NCBI GenBank assembly: GCA_003991915.1
Contig: RQTK01000101.1
Span: 374,150-438,149, forward strand
DNA length: 64,000 nucleotides
Source: Elysia chlorotica
Lineage: Eukaryota; Mollusca; Gastropoda; Plakobranchidae
Direction: 5' to 3'
The notes beneath the pieces are model-generated. The model was not told the DNA's origin and did no database searches. It worked only from the letters and a program-made list of their open reading frames with translations. Position 1 is the stretch's first letter; every line of letters begins with the position of its first letter. The position numbers were made by a program, and so were the translations under genes. Positions 14,640-27,400 of this stretch are shown here, piece by piece.

Positions 14640-15337
14640 CACCATCTTCATTCTTCATTTTCACCATCATTATCTTCATTCATCATCATTATTGTACAAA
14701 GTAAATAATTTCAAAGACCTCCCATACAAATTTTAACCTTTCTCAGAACATAACCTGTTTGAACAAATAAAAATGTAGTGTTCAATAGAAATAAATATGT
14801 ATTTAGCCAAATTAGATGCATAAACCAGTTTAAACAAATTTTGTGGAAAGAAGAGTCAGGAATTTCCACCTTTAGGGTATCATAAATACTTTATACTTTA
14901 ATTATTATTATTCACCTGATGATATGCTTTTACAAAACAAAGGCAACTGCAAAATCATCTAAAGAACAACTTGGGTAACAAAGAAAAACAATAAAAACAA
15001 AACAAAATTGCAAACTTTGTCAAAACTGAAATGTGAGAAAAAGATTGTAAAGTATTCCATTCAAGAAGTGAAACAGCAACAGCTCACATTACCAGATTCA
15101 GACGTATCTTTCAATCCCAGATTGGGCATTACGATATCTAGATCTTCTGTGTCACAACTTTCTGAACATTCTTGTTTTGCTTCTTCTAAACTTGTTTTGT
15201 AAGCTTGTACATGGAAAAGATTTTTGTATATAAATGAAAGATACACAGAGAATTAGAAAGAAGTAAATAAAGGAGTGAACTTAGGAAGATAAAATGAGCA
15301 CCTGAAAGTGAGAGAGAGAGGGAGGGAGGGAGGGAGA

Positions 15338-15413
<76 letters not shown>

Positions 15414-18400
15414 GAGAGAGAGAGAGAGAGAGAGAAAGAAAAATGCAGATGGAGGAGAGAGAGAGAGAGAGAGAAATAAACAGGCGGAAGAGAGGGAGGA
15501 GAGAGAGACAAAGAGAGAGGGAGGAAGAGAGACAGAGAGAGAGGGAGGGAGAGAGAGATAAACAGAGGGAGAGGGAGAAAGAGGGGGGAGATGAGGGGAG
15601 AAGAGAGAGAAATAGAAAATAGGTACATGTATAGAGATACAGAGAGACAGCCAGGTAGACAGAAAAAGATAGAGAGAGTGAGAAGAAGCGAGAAATATAG
15701 CTAAAGGAGGAGGGAAAGACAGATAGAGAAAGATACATACAGACCGACCGAGAAAAAGGGAAATAAATTATAAATGATTCAAACACCTGTTGTCATTCTC
15801 CTACCTTAATGATAAGTGGGTTTTTTTTTAAGCTTACTTTACAGTCGCTGCAGAAATAACATTTGGACATCTTGAACATAGTCTGTTTTAAGGCATACCA
15901 TACACCTTGATACAAAAAACTAGTAATGTGACATGAACAAGAGATTGAGTTAAACTAGAAAACTGTATCATGATGTGTTTGTTAACTGTGCAACACAGTG
16001 GCAAAGGTTAGAGTCATTGAATTTTCAATATTATCACCAATAAGATGGTTCGCCCTACAGCCTTTAAAAAGATAACAGCTGCTTCTAAAAAGCACACTGA
16101 AAGAGTTAATAGGTTTGGTACTAATACTGTTTTTGTTTTTGTTTTTTAACACCATGTTTGATCTTTTAAAACACAATTTTTACAGATTAATATTTATGTA
16201 TTGCTTGTCATATTAAAAGAGCTACTGTACTGATGAAGCTGAAAAAGGGAAACTTTTTAATGTTTAATCTATAGTTGTAATGCTTTTTTTTTATCATGTT
16301 CCGCATTTTCTAAGTAATCTCTGTAGTTAATGAGAACATTTTCTTACATTGCTGGAGGAACATAAATCTAAGAATAATTTAAAGGGAAAATATGTTTTGC
16401 ACAAAGATATATTTAAATATTGACACAGATGAAATTTCTAACGTAGTGGTAGTCTGTACTTGGCAAATATTTCCAACAAGCCAAAGAACAAATTTTTAAA
16501 CTTGGTTGAATCCACATGCTCGTCAAGACTTATCTTTAGAAATAAAAACAATATTTCATCAAAACAAAACAACATTGGCCAAAAAAAAATATTTTCAAAA
16601 TTTCTGCAAGCTTCATTTTTTGGAACAAATATTTAAAATATGTTCATGTCTGTTTTAACATTTTAACAGGTGCTTTACAAACACAACAACATACAGGAAA
16701 AAACCCCACAAAAAGTACTGTTAGCATTGATGAGAACACTTGATGTGGCGAACTCAGAGTTATGAGGCTTTCACAGAAAATTCATGACCATAAATCATAT
16801 GTTAAAGAGAACACATATGTGCATAGATCTTGAGTGCAGAAAAAGAAAAAGGTGGATTTTTATTAATCACACCCGAAACATTTTTCTTTTAACACTCAAG
16901 AGACAAAAGTGCTCCAATTTAATAGTGAGACCTTGTCTGAGGTGGGTAAAAATGGCCTTCATAGAGAGTCTTTACAGCTATCAACAATGATAAGAATAAA
17001 CTTTATTGTCTTGAAAAAATTAAACATGAATGCTTCTACTCTTAGTTAATTCATAAAAGAATTATAAAGCCAATTGATTTCCCAGAGACAAAATAAAAAT
17101 CATTTCTCAATGATCAGTTTCTATACATTTATATAACTTAGTTTTAAACCTCTAAAAAAACTGATTTCACATTGTCTATATCCTCTACAAAAAAGTCCTT
17201 TGGCATTTAAAAAGAAGTAGGAAATTTCAAGACAACATTAGATATATCACAATATATACAAGTCGATGCAAAAAAGATATCTGCCAGATATTCAATCTTT
17301 TGTTTAAAGAAATAATAAATAATGAGATTTCACCATAATTTTTTTTTTAATGTGTAACCACACATAGTCATATGTGCATATATCAATCCAAAAACAATAA
17401 GCATAAAAGCCTCAAATTCTTACCATCTTTTGTGCGTACTATTTGTGAGATACAATAAAAATTTAAAACATGTACAGATTTATTATTGATAAAAGTCACT
17501 GTACCTTAGATCATTTACTTTATGTTAAATCTTGCCTCTACGTCAATTTTTTTCTATTAAAATATCAATATACAAATTAGTTATACATATAATGCTGAAG
17601 AATTGCATTCTTCATGATCAAGACAAAAATTATTGTGATCGCTTCTGTGCATAGACAAACTCTTGATAATACAACAGTAGATCATGCATGTATAAAGGGT
17701 TTCCTCTCAAAATATTATAAGGAACGCTTAACATTGATGTTTAACTAAACAATTTTTTTTCTAAGGGTCTTTAATATTAATGTTTTCATAACTTAAACAA
17801 AATTAGATATCGTAACTTACCAGTTGAGAGGATGTTGTTACGACGAACATTGACATCTACAGCACTGAGAAGCAACAGTCCCATGATCTGTGGTCTGTTA
17901 TAAATAGCAGCGTGGTGGAGTAAAGACAACCCTTGTTCATCTTGTTTGCCAATCCGGGAACCAGAAATTTTACGAGACAGGGCACTAAACATTGCCACAA
18001 GTCCACGCTGAGCACATATCTTGATACCCGTTGCTGGTGTCTATATAACAGGAGAGGTACGAGACTCAATTTACAAATTTACTTAAATACCTTTCATTAT
18101 GAGAGACTGTGCAACTCAATAATATGAAAATCTTAAGGATATCCATGAAGTATGTAAAACAATAAGCCATACAAATTATTGTTTTGATTCATTGTCACAC
18201 AATCAAAAGCTTTTGAGTTTTATTTTGTTTTCGTTTTTTAGTTTTTTTTTGGGGGGAGAGGGGGAAGGAGTGTCTAATTGCTCTTTAATTATCAAGCAAA
18301 TTGATATACATGTATAACTAAATCTTTATAAAATATCTTAAAAAGCTGATTAACATGAAATTTTGCATATCATGTGCTAAGAGTTAAAAGTATATTGCAA

Positions 18401-21400
18401 TATTCTATAATTTGTTTTATGTAAAAAGAAAGAATAAAAGAGAATTGGAAACAAAAAGGCAACAAAATGAGATACAATGGTCTCCGTCTAAGAACTTTCT
18501 GCTTAAGAAATGACTTCATCTTAAAAGCTGCTATAGCCGTAAAACATAATCTTCTTTCTCTTCACTCATGGTGCCTAGGAAGCACCTCTTGGAATTCAAA
18601 TCGTATTTTAAGAGAGAATATTGAAATTTCAAATACGCGGTGTCTGCCTACAAACCTAACAATCAAAGGTGCACAGCATCATAATGCAGCTCTTAATTTA
18701 TGTGGGTACCGAATCACTAAGGAGTAGATGGTACCTGATTATTTATGCAACCCTGAATTGTTCTGACTCATTCCCTATGATTGGTTAAAATGATCTCTAT
18801 GAGTGTTTCTTTAGAGATAGTTGCAGTCTTATGACTGATGCAAGCCCTGTATCTCAGTTGGTAAACATGCTAATTAATAAGCGACCGCAGGGTCAATACT
18901 TCGATTTACAGCTGGTACTCCTGTCTATGTAAAGAATTCTTCAGAAAGCCTAGAGAGAATTAACTTCACAAAAGATTATTTTCTTTTATTGCTGATGACT
19001 GTTGACTCGCATTCCCATTTTTTTCTCTTTGCTTAAGAACTTGTTTTTCTACCCAAGGGAAGATTCTTAAGTAGAGACCAGTGTGTTCAGATACGAGCTA
19101 ACACTAGTGAAGAGTAATCAAAACCACTCAGGAAGAGAGAAAATAAAAATAGCTAAGATGTAAACATATCAAATCTTGCACTCAGAAAACATCATCTGTG
19201 GTCTCTACGAAACATCGCCGTATACGAAAATTCTTGGGAATCTAGCAGAGGTCACAACTTGGAAAGAGCCCCTCTACTGGTACTATATACAAAGAACAAT
19301 TATTTTAACTTCCCAAGGTTTCCCAAATAATCCCATTAAGCATTCAGAACTACATTTAAGATTCAAACCTCCGGCCACATTAAGAGTCCCACTGAGCGCT
19401 CTTACAAACTGTAGTCCAATTATTCGAGTTGAGCATTTGCTGGGATAGTTAGCTCAGTCGGTAGAGGGCTAAGCCTACGAGCAAGAGGTTCTAGGTTCAG
19501 CTCTAATCTGGTGTCCTGTATTGGTCAAATGAACCGTCGCCGTCCTTTCCTTTGGAAGACCTAAGGACCCCAAAAGAAAAAAACAACATAATACATGTAT
19601 ATTTCTATGGGTATCCTACACATTTTTAGCTCAAATATTTACTGTAAATGTAATTCAGGTAGAGACAACACGACCACACCACGCGTGTTTCATTCAGAAC
19701 AGAAGACATTCAGTACTGGGCCAATGCAATCAAACCAATTTGTCGTAAAAACATCATCTGTGGTCTCTACGAAACAAAATCGGACAATAGAAAAAAGATA
19801 AAGTAATAGACAAAGCACAATTTAGAGTTTATTTGTGACCCTGCATTTGCTGTTCATGTCTTTTTCAACAGTCCCAAATGAACTGCAATTCACAAGAAGA
19901 GAGAAGGCAGATCTAAGCCACTCTTTTGTACATTTTGAACGTCTTTGCTTTGATTCATAAAGACTTGCTGTTAAATAATGCTAAAAATCCTTTATTGTTG
20001 TTTATATTGGGGATTAAAAAGAGACATAGACTTAATAATTGCCGCGCATTTTGAGCAAATCAAGTATAATTTAGTACATAGGAGTTTGACATATTAATTT
20101 GCCAGGCATTAAAAGGCACTTGCCTTGTTTTTTCATGAGCCAAATCATGAAAGGATATTTATTGTTTGTTTTGTTTTCAATAGTATCTTAAAATGTGAAT
20201 ATGACAAACAGTACACACAGAGTAGAGAACTTAAGAATATTATTAGAAAAGCACTCTAATTTTAAAAAAAGCTGACACAAAGTAAAAAGACAAATTGAGG
20301 GGGGAAATATGATAGGGCTGGCAGTATGTGACAAATATAAAACGAAAACTATTGTTTTCCGACATAATATGATCGCTTCATTGCAATAAAATGTATGATA
20401 ACAAATTTTCAACAAATGAGAAATGTAATCTCTCTTCAATCTATTCAGGAGGGTTTGGTTAACCCAAGTTGACATTTTTTTTATTTCATCTGAAAGGAAA
20501 CACTTAGCACTCCAAAAAAAAGAGAAGGATGAAGGATGAAGAAATGACACACACTCTAATAGTCTGGCATACCTTTTCTTGCTATAGGGAGTATTTTAAA
20601 AGGACACATAATGTTGGTTAGAGCATTAATTTTAAAGACTGGGCAATATACAGAATACTGTTACTTTTGACAAGAGACAAACGATATTGACAAATATAAA
20701 AATAACAGATATTTATGTGTTATGTTATGATTATAATTAAAGATTAAAGTACAGAATAGTAGAGTTTAATAACAGTTAAAATAATATTTGAAAGTAAAGT
20801 TTTCACAATTAAGGATTAATATGTTCATACATCTTAGTCTGTTGCTACAAAAGTCAAACAATGGTTTAAATGTGGGAAGTTTTGACTTAATAACCTCCAA
20901 ATATCTTATTACCAAATATAAGAGTCCCACACAAATCTGGTAAAAATTATTCCTGGAAAACAGTTTTTGCAAGGTCTCCTATATTTAGAAATATTGGGTT
21001 ACAAAAGTAATAACAGGCTGTAAATACTTTGTCAGGGATGTCACACGAACCTTGGTAGTAGAAAGTACAGCACCTGGCCTTTTCAAAATATCCAGAACTT
21101 AGGTAATGGGGAAAAAGTAGGAGGAAGGGGGGGTCAGGGGGACCATGCCCCCTTGGGACAGAGAATTTTAAAGATTTGTGTCTGTCTAGAAGGACTCTGA
21201 GAAGGTCCCTGAGGTGATAAATGGTTACATTTATTAAAGGGAATAGAAAACATACAACATATTTTATTATTTACCAGGTTCCAATAAGACCTATATAATT
21301 ATTATATCGTTTATTGTATACCTATATCCAACTGAAGGAAATTAATTTTTTACTTTACATCTGATCTCATTTAGGAATTTTGGAAAATTTTTAACTGTGC

Positions 21401-24400
21401 AGCGTGAATCCATTTCATAAAGGAAAAAACACGGGGCTTTCTTTCACAAAAGACACGGGAATATCACACATTATTAGCAGAAATCCACTTAAATCTAAAT
21501 TATATGAATTTAAAATAAAATTATAGTAGATGCACATTGTCGATGGTCCGATGCAATGTAGCTTTCACATATATACGTCTCTGTTAGATCTAGCTTTAGC
21601 TAGATTCAGACATAATATTTATATATATATATATATACATTTTTTTTTTCAAATAAAAGCTATCAGACGAGCATGCATGTTAATTCTCTAACCTACTTAT
21701 CAACAACTTAGAATGGTTTGGCCAAGATTCCATCATTAAAATAGTCAATAGACCTGAGTCAGATCAACCGCACCCTACCATGAATCAAGTTACAAGAAAA
21801 GACAACGAGGACTGGATGAAGATGGATAGATTGTAATTATTCGCAAGAACAAACAATGTCAATCAGATAAACTAGAGGTTGATAATCGTTAACCCGGATG
21901 ACGTCAACTGTAGTGCTGATGCCGATAATTCGTATTATGCAAATTATTTAATGAACAATGATAAGACATCCCATGTCGATAAGCATTGTTTGCTGCTTTC
22001 TCTGCCATACTCGCAAGCTTGAATTAATTTCTTTTTCTACTCACGTTTTAGTTGCGCAATTAACCGTAGTTGCGGATAATCAGAAACAACATTGTTTTGC
22101 TATAAGCAGCGGAGTGGTTAAGAAGGGCATATTTTTTTCATAAAAGAGTATAAACTGTAATTTTCACTTTTAAAAATACGCGAAGTATGCGAGGTGTGAC
22201 GTCAAGAATCAGCTGTTATCTACTTGTTGAGTTCAGACATAGACTCTCATAGACCAGTCGAAAAACACGAAAATACAATGGTCTTCGTGACTGTGGATCT
22301 AGGCTTTTTCCAAGCAATGAGGGCCACATAGAAACAAGGGATTTTTTTTTCAGAAAAAAATAAAACGGCTGTGTCACCACCTTTCCAGAATTTTGGGGGG
22401 AAAATGTAGATAGAAAGATTTCCGGAGGATCCGGACTGAAATTATATTTCCGGAATTCCGTAAATTTCCAGAAAAGTGGCATCCCTGCTTTGTGCAGTAA
22501 ATAATAGTTTTTCTTATAGAGATTTAAAGCAAAAGAGCATACCTTATACTTAATGGCTTTTTTGTAACCAAAGTTTCTTTTGAACTGCTCATGGATGCTG
22601 GCATCTGCTATTGGCAGACGCTTTGGTTTCATCTTATCCATTTCATCACAATAAGCTCGAACCCATATAGGTCGCTGTGGTGAGGCTCCATAAAATGTTT
22701 CCAAAGTAATAGCGATGGCATAGTATCTGTTGTAAAGAAGAAATAATTTTATAAATCTTGTGGCATCTTTTTGGTATGATACAAAAGTATTTCTGCTTTA
22801 TAAAGTTGCAAGGATAATTTTTTTACACAAATATTTACTAGATATTATCAAAAGAAATCACATGTATGGAAATATATCTTATCTGAAAGAAAAGTTTGCT
22901 TTTCACTCATTTTTTTCAAACAAAGTATTTCTCAGATTGTTTCTCTTCATCTCCCATTAGAAAACAGGGATCTAAAATTAATTTCAAAGGACACTTTTTA
23001 TCTTCTTGAACCAAAGTATTATAAGTAATAATGTGGGGCACATACATTTGATTATAAAAAGGACCCCTATTGCTGTTCACATAAAATTGTTTATTAAATT
23101 ATTATTTTTGCAGTAGTAAAAAATAATGACATTTACCTACAATGTTTTCAACAATTACATCATTTCTTACTCATGTTAATTTTTTTTTCCAAATATCAAA
23201 AAGTTGAATTGTATCTTCTGCTGGTTTACTGCTTTTTATAGTTAACTCAGCAACTAGACAATATTTCAGACAGGTACTGAGACTAAGGTTTGACAATTGA
23301 TGTGATGCCACCTGGGGTCAGAGCGGGGATATTGGGACTTCTGTCTCAACCTGTGACATTATAATGACACGGACCCAGTCATTAGGGAAAAAGATGGTCC
23401 CATCAGTGATTTAATCAGGGACTGCCCAATTGAAGTTACACTTTCTATCATTAAAATTCCGCATTACCCTGAAATTGTATCTTAATGAGGAGATAAATAC
23501 TGATACAAACACAAATATTCTTTAATAAAGTGCTATGTTTCTAAACTTACTAAATGCTGGTTCTGCTTATATAGTGCATGACTTCATATCCGTCTTCATC
23601 TTAGAACCTTTTATTCTTCTATCAAATAATTGATGTGTTTCTGGTAAGCAACTTAAGTTTTTTGCTAAATACTTGCTCTTTCCTTAATCAGTATTCAAAG
23701 AATATCAGGATTAAATCTTTATAATTATATTAAAGACAGCTGACACAAATTGAAAAGATAACATACAAAGTCAGAGAAACAGAGCATAGATGGGCTGCCC
23801 GCCATGAATCAAAAATGTCAAAAACAATCCATGGACATCAAGAGTCACAGCTTGGCAACCCAGACTATTTCAAAGAAGAATAGGAAGACCAGGCCTGAGG
23901 TGAAGAGATGAAATTGCACATAAGTTTGGAATGCAGTGGATGGCAAAAGCAGGAGATCGTGAACCTGGAAGATTAGAGGGCTCTTTCACAGAGCTAATCC
24001 ATCTTGGATTTAGATATTTATGTATTGATCATTTTCCTGACTTTTATATTCAAATCATAACACTAGAAATGTGTCCTTTCTGAAACTAGAAATCGAACTG
24101 AAGGATTAGGATTTCAATTTTATATGTCATTGCAATTATGTAAATTAAGGAAAAATAATATACATACTGCTTTCCATTGATTTTATGAATAGGGATATTG
24201 TAGTGTTCCTTCATCAATTGGTCTTGCTGTAACACATTTTTAAGCTCAATTTGTGCAGTTTGTACTATTTCATAGTAGTCATGCGCAAGCAAGGTCTCCA
24301 CCTCTTTCATTGGATCTGTCTCCATGTCTATTGTTATACCTGGAATTCAGTTTAAAAAATGTAATATTTAGGAATTAGACAAATAGACTTCAGTGATACT

Positions 24401-27400
24401 GAGCAAACAAATACATAAATGAAAGATAGAAATTGTGGTTAAATGTCTGATATTATGTGTAGATTTTTAACTGCATAAAACATTTACCTCTTCCCTTTTT
24501 CAAATTGAAAATGATTGAACTCAGTCGAGATTACTATCACCTTTATAATCATCTATATATTTTTATTTTTGTATTCGTAAGGCCTTATGAGACTTCCTTT
24601 CTATACAACCGAATCAACCATGTCCATTGGCGTGAACTAATGCTAGTGATCTTTCACATCTACCTTAGGAGATTGATTTGACTGCATAAAACATTTGACA
24701 GAGACCACTTTGCTCTTAGTCCAGTACTGATCTAATCTAGAGCCAAAGTTTTAAGTGCATTTGCCTTTGGGGAGAAAAATATAGTTTTACCAAAACAGCC
24801 ATTCTAACAACTATTACAATTTACAGTTCCTTCTCATTTGATAGACCTGTAGATATTTTAGGTGACATCTTTTTCTCTACTGCTATCAATCTAGGTCGAC
24901 AAGCCTGGGATCTATGCCCAAATTAGCATCAGATATATACTTTTGATGTAACTTTGAGGTTAACACTTGGTTGTTACAATTTAGAGGTGTACCTTGATAG
25001 AAACCAACTTTTGCTAATTTTTCATGTGCTCACCTCCATGAAGATGAAAGTAGTGATCATTGAAAGAAAAATTCTTGCACTTGAAGTCTTGACCTGTAAT
25101 TAACGGTGGAAGTTCTCGTTCCGTTCTGCATTCATCATCTGAAAATCAAGTATTGCAAATTATGTTGATTTATTTTTAGATAACTATGCATAACATCCTT
25201 TTGTTCCTTTGAACTTCATCTTTATTACGGTCACATCTTTTAAACAAGATAAAAGAAATAAGAGTACTGATCACAAAACACCTTTTTTTTCATAGTTCTT
25301 TAATTTCTTTTTTAATGATAAATTTTAAATCAAACTGCAAGATAAAAGAAATAAGAGTACTGATCACAAAACACCTTTTTTTTCATAGTTCTTTAATTTC
25401 TTTTTTAATAATAAATTTTAAATCAAACTAATCGTATAAGGAGTCATTGTGTTTTGTGATTTGTAAGGAAAACTAGCTGAATATTTTGTCTGCAATACAT
25501 AGGATCCATGTATTGAAAAAACAAAACCATTGAGCTAAAATTTATAGAAGGCAGATAAAAACAGCCAATGCCCATTGGCTTATGTAAAATTTGTTTCCCT
25601 TTCTCTTCTGACTTACACAGATCCATGTTAAGTCATACTAAAATCAAGATTTGAAATTTGCACAACCATGGTTATTTAATTTTCATTTTTTTTAAACAAT
25701 GTCTTACTGGAGTAGCTTGGAATAAGTTTAGTGATATCTGGAATCTTCATTCTTTTGCGCATTCCTAGTAAAAATGGCACCAAGTAGCTGATTATCTTCA
25801 ACAGTTCCAGTAGTCTTCGAACATCTTGCTTGTTTGCTATGTTGTTCTGCAATGAAAAAGTAGTGACATTTTAAAAAGTATTAAATAGACAATTGTATTA
25901 GTGACACACTCTTCTACAACTTTCCATTATGCTGAAATGGCTTCAAGTTGTGAGTTAAAATGTAAAACTTTGGCAAAAGTAGAATCCCACAAGTAAAAAT
26001 GTAGAAATATTGTAGAATAAAGCGGGTGGTGGTTATAAAATTTCTATCTGGCTCTTTTCCATTAACGCAGCAAGCACATGAGTTTTTTAAAGCTATGTAC
26101 AGTAAGATATTGGAACAAAGAAGCTAGATTTGTTTTTAAATCAGTAAGAGGAAACCTTTTTTGAAGACATATAACATATAATAAAATAATAAAATTTTAA
26201 TAACTGTATTATACACTTATAACCAGCTCACTTAAATAGGTTTTATATATTAAAACTAAACAAAAACACATTTTTTCAGTCATTAATAAAAAAAAAAATT
26301 TTAAAAAATCTCCAAAAAGCCATAATACTTTTTTTTCTTTATTTCTCTAGTGTGAAAATTAATGTTCTTTTTTTCTCCTCCAATTGACCAACTTGCTTAA
26401 GAAACAAACAAACAAACAAATATGTGTGTATTCCTTTTTTTTTTTGTTAAAGCTGAAATATCTAAATTTTAGATATTACCTGGATCAATTCCTCATGCAT
26501 CTGAAGCCTTGTCTTTAGCCTTTCATAGCCAGTGTGATCAATCTGATTATCCAAGAGCCTCACAACACTTGCTACATGGTATTTGGCACTGAAAAGACAA
26601 CAGGTAAGACTTTTTGTATGCAATGGATCAGTTTTATATACACAGTTCGCATTTACTTAAACAGCATAAAGAATTAATGTATATAGAGAACACAGATTAA
26701 TTATATGAATGGATAAATAAAAATTAATCTCAATTGAAAAAATGTCAGACTCTTCAAAACAAAAGCATGTTTGTTTAAAAAAGAATAAAGAACCCCATAA
26801 GGCAGTGAACAAGATTTTTTATTAAATTCAATTAAATATTGTATTAAATTCTGCAGACTTTATACAGAGCAAGTTGGGTAGTAAGGAGTGTAAAAACTCT
26901 GTAAAAACAGAGAGGGTAATAGAGTTATTACTATGCTGAAAATAACTAAATGCATTCTTTTTTCACAAGCACAATACAGAATGACTCACTCAACTAGGTA
27001 GAGGTTTTTGTAGAACAGGGCATCACCCTGTGACATTGTCATATGCATGCTTAGATTATCTGCATGACTCATAAAAAATCTTCTCTCTTCACCCATTTCA
27101 GCATCTCCTGGGATCTCCAGAGGCAGCTGATCATATATTTTAGCAAAATCTGGATCTTTAGTGATGTCAATGAGACCTGGGATTGTAAAGTTAGTTGTTA
27201 AATAGCTGCTTCGTATATTTAGCTATTTACTCTACCCTAAAACAGAGAAGCAGGCAGTAGCTTGTTCAGTTATTAACAACAATTCCTGAAAGAGTACATG
27301 TTGCTACTATGTAAGAAAAAAGAGGTTTTTGCAAAATATTGATTGGATCAACTTCATAAAGAAAAAAATAAATTACATGTGATTGTCTTAGACAACTCAT

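Larger units (their letters stand above)
18041..22542. other. ANKAR-like intron 8
   Basis: The longest intron of the gene. It holds two tRNA-like SINE heads (18.85 and 19.44 kb), a 28-bp direct repeat (19186 and 19748) and a 1455-bp TIR element (21033-22487). A 120-codon minus-strand open frame at 20188-20550 is hydrophobic and AT-biased with no family resemblance, and is treated as chance. Confidence 0.7.

Noticed and set aside
15253..15786. 177-codon Ser/Leu-rich and 104-codon Arg/Glu-rich frames
   Set aside because: Same cause: (GA)n tract in an ANKAR-like intron, no splice or start context.
19441..19515. Possible functional tRNA gene
   Set aside because: Good A box, but the B box is degenerate and the acceptor and anticodon stems do not pair; followed by a SINE body.
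20188..20550. 120-codon minus-strand frame in ANKAR-like intron 8
   Set aside because: Composition follows AT-rich background, hydrophobic with many Phe, Leu and Cys, no motif, no partner exons.
22216..22704. 162-codon minus-strand frame
   Set aside because: Only its first part (22726-22543) is real: it is exon 8 of the ANKAR-like gene; the rest reads through the donor into the TIR element.
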